Shown here: positions 35,479-43,139 of the stretch, one piece after another
Numbering within the stretch: the first letter of the stretch is position 1
Layout of the letters: every line of letters begins with the position of its first letter
DNA from: Bacteroides sp. OF04-15BH
GTDB taxonomy: Bacteria; Bacteroidota; Bacteroidia; Bacteroidales; Bacteroidaceae
DNA length: 64,000 bases
Assembly (NCBI RefSeq): GCF_003477995.1
Contig: NZ_QUEM01000008.1
Coordinates: 1-64,000 of the forward strand
Direction of reading: 5' to 3'
Notes under the pieces: generated by a model
The model's database searches: none
Told to the model about the DNA's origin: nothing
The model's input: the letters and a program-made list of their open reading frames with translations, nothing else
Translations under genes and position numbers: made by a program

Positions 35479-35772
35479 ATGAAAGGAAAAGTCAAGTACG
35501 TAACCAGAAATGTCTGGTATGCAGGAAATGCTGCCGACCAGTACAGTTCAGACATCCACGATGTACGTTTTACAACCACCAATGCCATCCTGTACGATGG
35601 AAAAGAGGTGGTCATTGATGAGGATGATATTAAAAGCTATTACGACCGGAGTAGAATTACAGACAAACTTGTAAACACAATCAGCGAATCCTTACACAAT
35701 GTCTGGATAAACTATTCCGAAGATAATGACGGAGTATATCATTTGGATGGAAATCTGGAAGATTATCTGTAA
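35479..35772 (+). CDS. Small protein of unknown function, 97 residues
   Basis: I do not recognise the family. The product is a soluble, acidic protein with no signal peptide, cysteines or membrane segment. It has a beta-rich N-terminal half (MKGKVKYVTRNVWYAG, DVRFTTTNAILYDGKEVVI) and an acidic, Asp/Tyr-rich end. Codon use resembles that of other genes in the window. A perfect promoter and the AGCTTGC operator lie about 200 bases upstream, shared with the WYL regulator gene. Directly after its stop begins the second copy of that operator, whose 11-bp hairpin may also serve as its terminator. Confidence 0.65.
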   Translation: MKGKVKYVTRNVWYAGNAADQYSSDIHDVRFTTTNAILYDGKEVVIDEDDIKSYYDRSRITDKLVNTISESLHNVWINYSEDNDGVYHLDGNLEDYL

Positions 35773-35785
35773 ATCTTCAGCACAA

Positions 35786-35820
35786 CCGGAGCTTGCACCA
35801 TTATTTTGCGCAAGCTCCGG
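35786..35820. promoter_or_regulatory. Operator copy 2 / possible terminator hairpin
   Basis: A perfect 11-bp inverted repeat CCGGAGCTTGC (35786-35796 with 35810-35820) contains AGCTTGC-N13-GCAAGCT (35790-35816). TATTTTTGC starts 5 bases after the last half-site base, as in copy 1. It may double as the terminator of the 97-residue gene because a T-run follows. Confidence 0.7.
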
Positions 35821-35821
35821 G

Positions 35822-35830
35822 TATTTTTGC
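35822..35830 (+). promoter_or_regulatory. -7 box for the 118-residue membrane protein
   Basis: TATTTTTGC is a perfect match, 45 bases before the ATG at 35875 and immediately behind operator copy 2. Confidence 0.75.
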
Positions 35831-35874
35831 AGCACATTTACCAATGAGATAATATTCACTAAAAACAATCACGT

Positions 35875-36231
35875 ATGAAAACATTTTTATGTTGGGGCAT
35901 CTCCAAACTGGAAGGATTGGCTGCCCTGTTAGTATGGCCGGCCATGATGCTCCTAGGCGCCAATGAGGCAAAAATTTTCCATGAAGACCAACTGAATGCA
36001 TCCGGATGGATCCTGACACTAGTCTCAATGGTGGGAGCAGCCATTCCTGCAATCTTCACAGCCATCTATGCCGTCAAGAATTTTGATGAGGTAACGTCCT
36101 ACTCCATGCTTTTTTATTTTAGCAGAAGCACGATGCTGGATTCAAAAATCAAATATTTCTTTCGCACCATGTTCACCGCCGGCTTTTGCTGGGCTATGAT
36201 CATCTTCAGCATAGGAATTTTCTTCGTTTAG
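35875..36231 (+). CDS. Small integral membrane protein of unknown function, 118 residues
   Basis: I do not recognise the family. Three hydrophobic stretches are clear: about 12-30 (GLAALLVWPAMMLLGA), 44-66 (WILTLVSMVGAAIPAIFTAIYAV) and 97-117 (FTAGFCWAMIIFSIGIFFV), with a basic/aromatic linker between the last two. There is no cleavable signal. It is driven by a promoter with the same operator as the WYL regulator and the 97-residue gene, so the three probably belong to one small regulon. A bidirectional terminator follows, before the tRNA pair. Confidence 0.7.
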   Translation: MKTFLCWGISKLEGLAALLVWPAMMLLGANEAKIFHEDQLNASGWILTLVSMVGAAIPAIFTAIYAVKNFDEVTSYSMLFYFSRSTMLDSKIKYFFRTMFTAGFCWAMIIFSIGIFFV

Positions 36232-36269
36232 CTCTTCCAAATTATAAATACCCATACAAAAAAGAGGCA

Positions 36270-36311
36270 AAAATCCCACAAGACCTACATCAACAGGTTT
36301 TGTGGGATTTT
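36270..36311. terminator. Bidirectional terminator between the membrane protein and tRNA-Leu
   Basis: A 12-bp stem AAAATCCCACAA (36270-36281 with 36300-36311) has an inner ACCT/AGGT pair. It serves converging transcripts. Confidence 0.85.
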
Positions 36312-36367
36312 GTATAAGGGGTATAAAAACAAAAAAAGACAAATCGTAAACGATCTGCCTCAGCACG

Positions 36368-36453
36368 TACTCGAAGCGGGACTTGAACCCGCACAGCCAT
36401 TACTGGCCAAGGGATTTTAAGTCCCTCGTGTCTACCGATTCCACCATTCGAGC
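36368..36453 (-). tRNA. tRNA-Leu (anticodon TAA)
   Basis: 86 bases with a long variable arm, as expected for tRNA-Leu. Acceptor GCTCGAA pairs with TTCGAGT (first pair G-T). The anticodon loop ACTTAAAAT gives TAA. The T-arm GCGGG-TTCAAGT-CCCGC is intact. CCA is not encoded. Confidence 0.93.
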
Positions 36454-36460
36454 GCCTTAG

Positions 36461-36533
<73 letters not shown>

Positions 36534-36602
36534 AATTCTTTTTGAAACCGCTGCAAAGGTAAGAAGAAAGGATGACAGTTGCAAATATTTCCGAGTTTTT
36601 TT

Positions 36603-37193
36603 CTAGTTATTTATTAAAAGAGTATTGTTTTGATAGGTTACCCGATAACGGTATAACGACTTACCCGGAGTACCGCTCGTTACATACCCCTGATTGTTGA
36701 GATCGTACGTGCGCTGACAAAGGCGGCAATAGCACTTTCCACCAGCCTGCAACTGCATTTCCCGGGTAACCACCTGCTCTTCATAACAGTTGGGACAAGC
36801 CAGATCGTAACAAACTACCTGACTGACACTGGAGCCTAAAGGCGGAATGTTAGGTAATCCCACAATAAAACCGGATAATCCCATATAGTTACGGTCAGCA
36901 TCCGTTACCGGGCGTTGCGTGGACGTTTGTGTATTACTATAAATATAGACATTCGTGCGCTGTGTGATGGTGGCAAACTCCCCCATACTGTTGAGCGCCG
37001 CATTCAGCGGAGGGATGGTCTGCACATACTGAACCCGGAAGCGTGCCGGCAGATTGGCATAGAACTGTTCGGTCTGCCCGGCGCAAGACAGCAGGGACAG
37101 TAATAACACAACAAAAAATCTCCCTTTCCCTATACCACGGGATATAGGGGAAAGGAGATTCTTGGATTTAAAAGATTGCTGAAAAATATTCAT
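36603..37193 (-). CDS. Probable lipoprotein with paired CxxC motifs, unknown function
   Basis: Up to 196 residues. A hydrophobic segment FFVVLLLSLLSC followed by AGQ looks like a lipoprotein signal, but it is preceded by an unusually long ~27-residue N-terminal stretch. The body has a zinc-ribbon-like arrangement: CPNC near residue 133 and CYCRLC near residue 153. It is reminiscent of Rieske/zinc-ribbon folds, though no family is certain. The start is doubtful: a terminator-like hairpin (about 37118-37160) lies inside the first codons, and translation might begin nearer the signal. It follows argH by 10 bases and precedes the tRNA pair. Confidence 0.6.
   Translation of the reverse strand: MNIFQQSFKSKNLLSPISRGIGKGRFFVVLLLSLLSCAGQTEQFYANLPARFRVQYVQTIPPLNAALNSMGEFATITQRTNVYIYSNTQTSTQRPVTDADRNYMGLSGFIVGLPNIPPLGSSVSQVVCYDLACPNCYEEQVVTREMQLQAGGKCYCRLCQRTYDLNNQGYVTSGTPGKSLYRYRVTYQNNTLLINN
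37112..37162 (-). terminator. Terminator-like hairpin inside the 5' end of the lipoprotein gene, after argH
   Basis: On the minus strand a stem of about 15 bp with two single-base bulges (TCTCCTTTCCCCTATA with TATAGGGAAAGGGAGA) is followed by six T. It would end the pyrE-SRPBCC-argH transcript unless read through. Confidence 0.6.
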
Positions 37194-37203
37194 CTTAGTC
37201 TTT

Positions 37204-38547
37204 TTATTCAGATGCCAGAAGTTTTTTCTCGGCTTCCTGCATCTTGGAGAAATTAAAGCCGCTCCACACCTGAGCCATCAGGCTGACAATACGGTCGTTG
37301 CAAAGGTTGCCGATACTGCCCTCGTGGGTATGTGCCACATGTTTGTCGGGAGTAAAGGTACCGGCCTCAATGTCCAGACCGACTTTCTTATAGGCATCAC
37401 GGAACGGCATTCCGGCAGCTGCCAGACGATTCACTTCTTCAACACTGAACATGTTGTCGTATTTCGGATCATCCAGAATATGTTCGTTCACCTGAATCTT
37501 ATTGATGATGTAAGCCACCATCTGCAGGCAATCCTTGATTTCCTGGAAAGCCGGAATAAATACTTCCTTGATAATCTGCAAATCACGGAAGTATCCGCAT
37601 GGCAGATTGTTCATGATCAGTACAATCTGCTGCGGCAAAGCCTGCAACTTGTTGCACTTGGCACGGGTCAGTTCAAAGACATCCGGATTCTTTTTATGCG
37701 GCATGATGCTGGAACCTGTCGTACACTCGTTCGGAAGTTTTACGAAACCAAAATTCTGTGAGTTGAACATGCAGGCATCAAAAGCCAGCTTGGACAGGGT
37801 TCCGGCCAGCCCGGCTAAAGCAAAAGCCACATTGCGCTCCATCTTGCCACGACCCATCTGAGCGTAAACCACATTGTAGTTCATCGAATCAAAGCCCAAC
37901 AATTCGGTGGTCATCGTACGGTTCAACGGGAACGAAGATCCGTATCCCGCTGCCGATCCCAACGGGTTGCGGTTGGTCATCTTAAAGGCGGCCTGCAAGA
38001 AAAGCATGTCGTCTACCAGACTTTCGGCATAGGCACCGAACCATAATCCGAAGCTAGACGGCATGGCCACCTGAAGATGCGTATAACCGGGCATCAGCAC
38101 ATCCTTGTAACGGTTGCTCTGCGCTATCAGTTCATCGAACAGCACACGCACTTCTTCGGCTATCTCCATCAGCTGCTGACGGGTAAAGAGTTTCAAATCC
38201 ACCAACACCTGATCGTTACGTGAACGGCCGCTGTGGATTTTCTTTCCCATATCGCCCAGCTTACGGGTCAGCATCAATTCTACCTGAGAATGAACGTCTT
38301 CCACGCCTTCCTCGATCACAAAGCGACCGGCCTCGATCTCGGCATGGATATTCTTCAATTCGGCCAACAGAGCTTTCAGTTCTTCCTTTTCCAGCAGACC
38401 GATGCTCTGCAACATCGTGATGTGTGCCATGGAGCCCAACACATCATGCTTGGCCAAAAACAAATCAAGTTCACGGTCGCGACCGACCGTGAACTTCTCT
38501 ATTTCCTGATTAACCTCGAAATTTTTTTCCCAAAGTTTACTTGCCAT
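37204..38547 (-). CDS. argH: Argininosuccinate lyase
   Basis: 447 residues, the usual length. It splits argininosuccinate into arginine and fumarate, the last step of arginine synthesis, in the cytoplasm. Fumarase/aspartase superfamily signatures are HSGRSRNDQV, PGYTHLQVAMP, NPLGSAAGYGSSFPL and the catalytic loop TGSSIMPHKKNPD (about residues 275-287). The short C-terminal domain lacks about 15 residues compared with E. coli, normal for Bacteroidetes. It is the third gene of the pyrE operon, 24 bases behind the SRPBCC gene. Confidence 0.96.
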   Translation of the reverse strand: MASKLWEKNFEVNQEIEKFTVGRDRELDLFLAKHDVLGSMAHITMLQSIGLLEKEELKALLAELKNIHAEIEAGRFVIEEGVEDVHSQVELMLTRKLGDMGKKIHSGRSRNDQVLVDLKLFTRQQLMEIAEEVRVLFDELIAQSNRYKDVLMPGYTHLQVAMPSSFGLWFGAYAESLVDDMLFLQAAFKMTNRNPLGSAAGYGSSFPLNRTMTTELLGFDSMNYNVVYAQMGRGKMERNVAFALAGLAGTLSKLAFDACMFNSQNFGFVKLPNECTTGSSIMPHKKNPDVFELTRAKCNKLQALPQQIVLIMNNLPCGYFRDLQIIKEVFIPAFQEIKDCLQMVAYIINKIQVNEHILDDPKYDNMFSVEEVNRLAAAGMPFRDAYKKVGLDIEAGTFTPDKHVAHTHEGSIGNLCNDRIVSLMAQVWSGFNFSKMQEAEKKLLASE

Positions 38548-38571
38548 AATCTTGTCTGTTTATCAGCATTC

Positions 38572-39054
38572 TTATGCTCCGTAAGGAATCATGGCCAACA
38601 TGTCAGCCAGTTTCTCCACACCCTCTTTCAAAGGTTTGCTCACCATTGCCTTTATAAACATATTCAGTTCGGCACGTACAGTCAGCTTCATCTTGCACTG
38701 GGTTTCGGTTACCGGCAGCAACTGAATCCACAGGTTTGCAGGAATCGGACTGTTCACCGCCTCAAACTTGATGCATTTAGGCTCTTCGCGCTCTATGATT
38801 CTCAAAGACAGCTCACCCATTGGAGGAACATTGGTCGTGATGGAATCCCGGTCGAAGGTCATGTCCTTGACGCGTTCCTTGATCTGTTCCAGCTTATCCT
38901 GCGGCACTTTTCCGGCCACAGCGGTATCAAACATAGGATCGTTGATGCGCTCCTTAATCACAGAAAGATTGGTCAGATCGGATAACTTGGCGTAAACCAA
39001 ATCCTGACTGTAGGGGATCAACTTCACACTGCTCTCAAACTGTTGTTCTGCCAT
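38572..39054 (-). CDS. SRPBCC (START-like) family protein
   Basis: 160 residues, without a signal peptide. The pattern SSVKLIPYSQDLVYAKLSDLTNLSVI, followed by alternating strands and the C-terminal helix EGVEKLADMLAMIPYG, is that of the polyketide-cyclase/SRPBCC fold that binds hydrophobic ligands. No catalytic residue is identifiable. It lies between pyrE (21 bases) and argH (24 bases), an arrangement common in Bacteroides, but its ligand and role are unknown. Confidence 0.78.
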   Translation of the reverse strand: MAEQQFESSVKLIPYSQDLVYAKLSDLTNLSVIKERINDPMFDTAVAGKVPQDKLEQIKERVKDMTFDRDSITTNVPPMGELSLRIIEREEPKCIKFEAVNSPIPANLWIQLLPVTETQCKMKLTVRAELNMFIKAMVSKPLKEGVEKLADMLAMIPYGA

Positions 39055-39075
39055 ATTCGAAGATTCCTGAATGGT

Positions 39076-39708
39076 TTATACATTCCAATGTGCAGGATCC
39101 TTGCGCCACTGGTTCAACAACTCTACATCAGACTCGGCGATGTAACCGATACGCAAAGCCTCAGCAACAACTGCTTCGTAGTTGGTCAAGGTAATCAGAC
39201 GCACATTCGCATCGCTGAATGCCTTCTGAGCAACGTCGAATCCATAAGTGTAGGCTGCAACCATACCCACTACCTCACAACCGTTATTGCGGATAGCTTC
39301 TACGGCCTTCAAGCTGCTACCGCCAGTTGAAATCAGGTCTTCAACAACAACAACCTTCATTCCCGGACGCAACTCGCCTTCAATCAGGTTCTCCAAACCG
39401 TGATCTTTTGGTTTTGAACGAACATATACAAACGGCAGATTCAATTCGTCAGCTACCAGCGCACCCTGTGCAATGGCACCGGTTGCCACTCCGGCAACAG
39501 CATCTACCTCTGGGAAGTTTTCTTCAATCAAGCGACAGATTTCAATCTTGACAAAATTGCGCAAAGCAGGATAAGACAATGTTTTGCGGTTATCGCAATA
39601 GAACGGTGATTTCCAACCTGAAGCCCAAGTGAAAGGATTGGTTGGCTGCAACTTGATCGCTTTTACGTTAAGCAATTTTGAGGCAAAGATTTTCTCTAAT
39701 GTTTCCAT
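39076..39708 (-). CDS. pyrE: Orotate phosphoribosyltransferase
   Basis: 210 residues. It forms orotidine-5'-phosphate from orotate and PRPP in pyrimidine synthesis. The PRPP-binding loop VVVEDLISTGGSSLKA (about residues 118-133) is characteristic, as are SGWKSPFYCDNRKTLS at the substrate end and AVAGVATGAIAQGA. The promoter is the perfect box at 39737-39745. The gene leads an operon with the SRPBCC and argH genes. Confidence 0.96.
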   Translation of the reverse strand: METLEKIFASKLLNVKAIKLQPTNPFTWASGWKSPFYCDNRKTLSYPALRNFVKIEICRLIEENFPEVDAVAGVATGAIAQGALVADELNLPFVYVRSKPKDHGLENLIEGELRPGMKVVVVEDLISTGGSSLKAVEAIRNNGCEVVGMVAAYTYGFDVAQKAFSDANVRLITLTNYEAVVAEALRIGYIAESDVELLNQWRKDPAHWNV

Positions 39709-39736
39709 AATTTATTCGCTTATTTTTGTTTGACAT

Positions 39737-39745
39737 GCAAATATA
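39737..39745 (-). promoter_or_regulatory. -7 box for the pyrE-SRPBCC-argH operon
   Basis: The minus strand reads TATATTTGC, a perfect TAnnTTTGC, about 30 bases before the ATG. A TTTG lies roughly 20 bases upstream. Confidence 0.8.
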
Positions 39746-39805
39746 CAATAATTCAAAGATTTAACGGCGACTTATGTACAAAACTTTTGCAACCGGAACA
39801 CAAAA

Positions 39806-40513
39806 TTATCCTCCGGCCCAAGCTAAAGTCAGAATACTGAAACGCACCCCGGGCACCGCCTTCAAGGTATCACAAAGCGACAGCATCGTGGCGCCGGTAG
39901 TAAATACATCATCAATCAACAAGAGGTGCTTGCCGGACAAGGCTGAAGAACGACGGGTCAAACCGAAGATGGAATCAACATTTTCCATACGCGCCCAACG
40001 GTCCAAACGGGTCTGGGAAGGATTGTTGCGTACACGCTTGACTGCGTTCCGGCAAACGGGGATTCCACTAATCGCAGCCACCCCTCGGGCCAGCCATTCG
40101 CTTTGATTATACCCGCGTTGCCAACGGCGCAAACGCGAAAGGGGCACCGGAATAATGACATCGACCTCGTCAAAAAAGCCTTTGGCCTTCAACATGCGCC
40201 CCATAAAACGTCCCAAGACATATCCCACTTGCGGATTATCCCGGTATTTCAAGTCAAAAAGAATCTGATTCACCGCCGCTCCCTTCTGATAATGAAAGCA
40301 AGAGGCAGCCTTGATGATCGGAAACAGACCAACGAAGCGATCGGTCATGGGATTCTCCGAGAAAGAGGCAAAACGAATCAATGGCAACTGATGCAGACAG
40401 GAAATGCAGAGTTGCTCTTCATCAAGCGCCAGGCGGGTGCCGCACACCACACAAAGCCGGGGAAAGAACACATCGGCACAGGCCCGGAAATAACGGCGTA
40501 ACGGACTACTCAT
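39806..40513 (-). CDS. ComF-family phosphoribosyltransferase-like protein
   Basis: 235 residues. The N-terminal zinc-ribbon has two CxxC pairs (CVVCGTRL, CISCLHQLP). The C-terminal type I phosphoribosyltransferase domain has VIPVPLSRLRRWQRGYNQSEWLARG and the loop LLIDDVFTTGATM (about 197-209). In other bacteria ComF takes part in DNA uptake; in non-competent organisms the role is unclear. It overlaps recX by a few bases, so the prmC-recX-comF genes are translationally coupled. Confidence 0.9.
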   Translation of the reverse strand: MSSPLRRYFRACADVFFPRLCVVCGTRLALDEEQLCISCLHQLPLIRFASFSENPMTDRFVGLFPIIKAASCFHYQKGAAVNQILFDLKYRDNPQVGYVLGRFMGRMLKAKGFFDEVDVIIPVPLSRLRRWQRGYNQSEWLARGVAAISGIPVCRNAVKRVRNNPSQTRLDRWARMENVDSIFGLTRRSSALSGKHLLLIDDVFTTGATMLSLCDTLKAVPGVRFSILTLAWAGG

Positions 40514-40988
40514 CCTCTGCCTCTCCCCGACCGAGATTGTCTAAAGCATGCAGCACTTCCTGCATACCGAAACCGCGGCCCAAAGCAAAACGAATCACCT
40601 TCTGCCGGCATTCATAATCGTTTTTCCCTTTCACCAGTTTCCACTTGTCGCGCAAAATCCTTTGCAGCATTTCGTCATATTCTTCTGACTCCAACTGCTC
40701 CAAGGCATTCTGTATCTGTTCCTGTGCCACTTCCTTTTCGCGCAGGGCATAAGTGATCTTCACACGCCCCCAATGATTATAACGCATCTTGTCACGGGCA
40801 AAGGCAACAGCAAAACGCTCCTCGTCTATAAAGCGCTCCTGCAACAGATGGGCCATAATCGAAGCCGTCTGAGTATCCTGTGCTCCCCAGGTCTCCAACT
40901 TCCGGGCTACCTCACTGCAACAACGCTCGGCCTGAATGCAATAACGCTCGGCCTTATCGGTCAATTCTTTTTCTGACAATTCTTTCAT
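40506..40988 (-). CDS. recX: RecX-type regulatory protein
   Basis: About 160 residues, all helical, with the repeated three-helix units of RecX (AERYCIQAERCCSEVARKLETWG, FIDEERFAVAFARDKMRYNHWGRVKITYALREK). RecX binds RecA filaments and tunes homologous recombination. The start could be the ATG at 40997 or the one at 40988. The first overlaps the end of prmC, so the operon is tightly packed; I give the shorter form because it begins MKELSEK. comF follows with overlapping ends. Confidence 0.88.
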   Translation of the reverse strand: MKELSEKELTDKAERYCIQAERCCSEVARKLETWGAQDTQTASIMAHLLQERFIDEERFAVAFARDKMRYNHWGRVKITYALREKEVAQEQIQNALEQLESEEYDEMLQRILRDKWKLVKGKNDYECRQKVIRFALGRGFGMQEVLHALDNLGRGEAEDE

Positions 40989-41833
40989 CTTCGGCATTTT
41001 ATCATTCGGTCGTTTCCAAACTGATCCTGACGGATCTGGATTTCCTGATATCCCATCTCTGCAAGCATCTGCCGGGTGGCAGCACCATAAGCCCGGTTTA
41101 TCTCAAAATAGAGATATCCTCCGACACATAAATGCTCCAAGCCCGCCTGCGCTATGGCGCGGTAAAACAACAGCGGATCGTCATCGGGCACAAACAAGGC
41201 CGTGTGAGGTTCATGGTCCAGCACGTTCGCCGTCATCTCTTCACGTTCTCGATTGCAGATATAGGGTGGATTACTCACCCAAACATTCCATTTCGGCTGG
41301 TTCGCCAGAGACCTCGGATGCAGGATGTCTTCCTGAAAAAAGTCTACCACAGCCCCCAAACGGTCTGCATTCTCACGGGCCACATTCAAGGCGCCTTCAC
41401 TGATATCACAGGCCGACACGGCAGCCTGAGGCAGAAAGCACGCCAGAGAAACAGCGATGCAACCGCTACCCGTACCCAAATCCAGCATGCGCGGAGCATC
41501 CGGAAACGACGGCGCATCCGCAACAATCCAATGCACCAGTTCCTCGGTCTCCGGCCGGGGAATCAGCACATGACGGTTCACCAGAAAAGTCCGGCCACAA
41601 AATTCGGTTTCTCCCAAAATATACTGAACAGGCTCATTTTCCAACAAACGGGATACAATATTTTCAAAATCATCCCGTTCTTCTTTAGAGAATTCCCTAT
41701 CTTTGCCCAGACAATAGTCCAAACGGGTATAATGAAACCGGCTTTCGAAGACCCAACGCGCGATAGCAGCAGCCTCACCGGCTGGATAACAGGCCAGAAG
41801 CTTTTCTTGCAGATAGTGCAGTTCTTTTTTCAC
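40985..41833 (-). CDS. prmC: Peptide chain release factor N5-glutamine methyltransferase
   Basis: 282 residues. It methylates the Gln of the GGQ motif in release factors. The N-terminal helical domain is followed by a Rossmann methyltransferase with the SAM loop MLDLGTGSGCIAVSLA (about 117-132) and the catalytic NPPYI (about 188-192). HVLIPRPETEELV is also family-typical. It is first in the prmC-recX-comF operon and is transcribed divergently from ribD. Confidence 0.95.
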   Translation of the reverse strand: MKKELHYLQEKLLACYPAGEAAAIARWVFESRFHYTRLDYCLGKDREFSKEERDDFENIVSRLLENEPVQYILGETEFCGRTFLVNRHVLIPRPETEELVHWIVADAPSFPDAPRMLDLGTGSGCIAVSLACFLPQAAVSACDISEGALNVARENADRLGAVVDFFQEDILHPRSLANQPKWNVWVSNPPYICNREREEMTANVLDHEPHTALFVPDDDPLLFYRAIAQAGLEHLCVGGYLYFEINRAYGAATRQMLAEMGYQEIQIRQDQFGNDRMIKCRR

Positions 41834-41865
41834 AAGCTGATTGTTTTATTTAGTACCAGTAGAAG

Positions 41866-41873
41866 TAAATTTG
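41866..41873 (+). promoter_or_regulatory. -7 box for ribD
   Basis: TAAATTTG is a perfect TAnnTTTG, 42 bases before the ribD ATG. No FMN riboswitch-like structure fits in the short leader. Confidence 0.65.
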
Positions 41874-41884
41874 ATATATCCATA

Positions 41885-41892
41885 CAAACATA
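41885..41892 (-). promoter_or_regulatory. -7 box for the prmC operon
   Basis: The minus strand reads TATGTTTG, a perfect TAnnTTTG, about 50 bases before the prmC ATG. It faces and overlaps the ribD promoter region. Confidence 0.65.
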
Positions 41893-41915
41893 ACACTATT
41901 TTTCGAAGAAGCGAA

Positions 41916-42998
41916 ATGGAATTTAAAGAAATATATATGGACCGCTGCCTGCAACTGGCACGCAACGGCGCCTTGACAACTGCTCCCAATCCGATGGTGG
42001 GAGCCGTTATCGTATGGCAGGATCAGATTATCGGAGAGGGATATCACATCCGTTGCGGCGAAGGACATGCCGAAGTGAATGCCATAGCCTCTGTAAAGAA
42101 CCCGGAATTGCTGCGCGAATCAACCATGTACGTCAGTCTGGAGCCCTGCGCCCACTACGGCAAGACGCCTCCTTGCGCCGACCTGATTGTAGAGAAGCAG
42201 ATTCCCAGAGTAGTTATCGGCTGCCGGGACCCGTTTGCCAAAGTTGCCGGAAGAGGCATCCAAAAGCTGCTGGATGCCGGGATAGAAGTGGTTGTAGGTG
42301 TCAAGGAAAAAGAATGCCTGGAGCTGAACAAGCATTTCATAACCTTCCATCAGTACAAACGGCCGTTTATCACGCTGAAATGGGCCGAATCGGCCGATCG
42401 TTATCTGGATACCTTACGCACTGACTATCAGCAGCCGGCCTATGCTTTCTCCACCCCGGAAACCCTCACGCTGGTTCATAAAAGAAGAGCCGAGCATCAG
42501 GCCATTCTGGTAGGAGGAGCCACAGCCCTGAAAGACAACCCTTCGCTGAACGTGAGACATTGGGGCGGTCGTCAGCCTCTGCGCCTCGTTATCGACACGC
42601 ACGGCAATCTGCCGGAAAACCTGAAACTTTGTCAGGATCAGGCGCAACCGACCCGAATCTACACCTATCACCGATACCAGAATGAGCAGAATCTGCCCCA
42701 ACACGTGTCTTTCAGAATCTTGAATCCGGAAGAAAACCTGCTCCGGCAGATTCTGGACGATCTGTATCAAAGCAACATCCTTTCGCTGCTGGTTGAAGGC
42801 GGTGCTGCTACCCTGCAACAGTTCATCACCCAGGAACTGTGGGACGAGATCTATGTGGAACGCTCTCCGGTATGCCTGAAAGAGGGTGTCCCCGCACCAC
42901 AACTTCCCGAGAAAAAAGGAGCCGGAATCACCCGTTATCACCATCATGAGATTTTACGTTTTGCGCAGAATCTGGGAGCCTGCAAGGATTCATTATGA
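41916..42998 (+). CDS. ribD: Bifunctional riboflavin deaminase/reductase
   Basis: 360 residues from the ATG at 41916; upstream in-frame codons run through the promoter. The N-terminal deaminase domain has zinc ligands His51 (GHAEVNAI), Cys78 and Cys87 (PCAHYGKTPPC). The C-terminal reductase domain (about 150-355) has LKWAESADRYL, GGATALKDNPSLNVR and LVEGGAATLQQF. It carries out the second and third steps of riboflavin synthesis. It lies alone here and is not in a rib operon. Confidence 0.95.
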   Translation: MEFKEIYMDRCLQLARNGALTTAPNPMVGAVIVWQDQIIGEGYHIRCGEGHAEVNAIASVKNPELLRESTMYVSLEPCAHYGKTPPCADLIVEKQIPRVVIGCRDPFAKVAGRGIQKLLDAGIEVVVGVKEKECLELNKHFITFHQYKRPFITLKWAESADRYLDTLRTDYQQPAYAFSTPETLTLVHKRRAEHQAILVGGATALKDNPSLNVRHWGGRQPLRLVIDTHGNLPENLKLCQDQAQPTRIYTYHRYQNEQNLPQHVSFRILNPEENLLRQILDDLYQSNILSLLVEGGAATLQQFITQELWDEIYVERSPVCLKEGVPAPQLPEKKGAGITRYHHHEILRFAQNLGACKDSL

Positions 42999-43093
42999 CA
43001 CGATTAAGGGGCAAAAAGAAACAGAACTCTAGTTTTTATCCATAATTTTAGATAATTCAACGAATTAATTTTCGCTAAAGAAAAAAATGTGAG

Positions 43094-43102
43094 TATTTTT
43101 GC
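43094..43102 (+). promoter_or_regulatory. -7 box for the DUF6242-like lipoprotein gene and envelope run
   Basis: TATTTTTGC is a perfect match. It overlaps an upstream in-frame start at 43089, which therefore cannot be used, and supports the ATG at 43140. Confidence 0.8.
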
Positions 43103-43139
43103 GAAATTAAAAATCAATATCTATTTTAAGAAATCCACA

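Noticed and set aside
35280..35615. Minus-strand open frame of 111 codons
   Set aside because: It runs against the divergent promoter and the 97-residue gene and has no convincing protein features.
41834..41915. FMN riboswitch upstream of ribD
   Set aside because: The 82-base gap already holds two promoters and shows none of the conserved RFN stems.
43089..43139. Upstream start adding 17 residues to the DUF6242-like lipoprotein
   Set aside because: It overlaps a perfect promoter box and would bury the lipoprotein signal.
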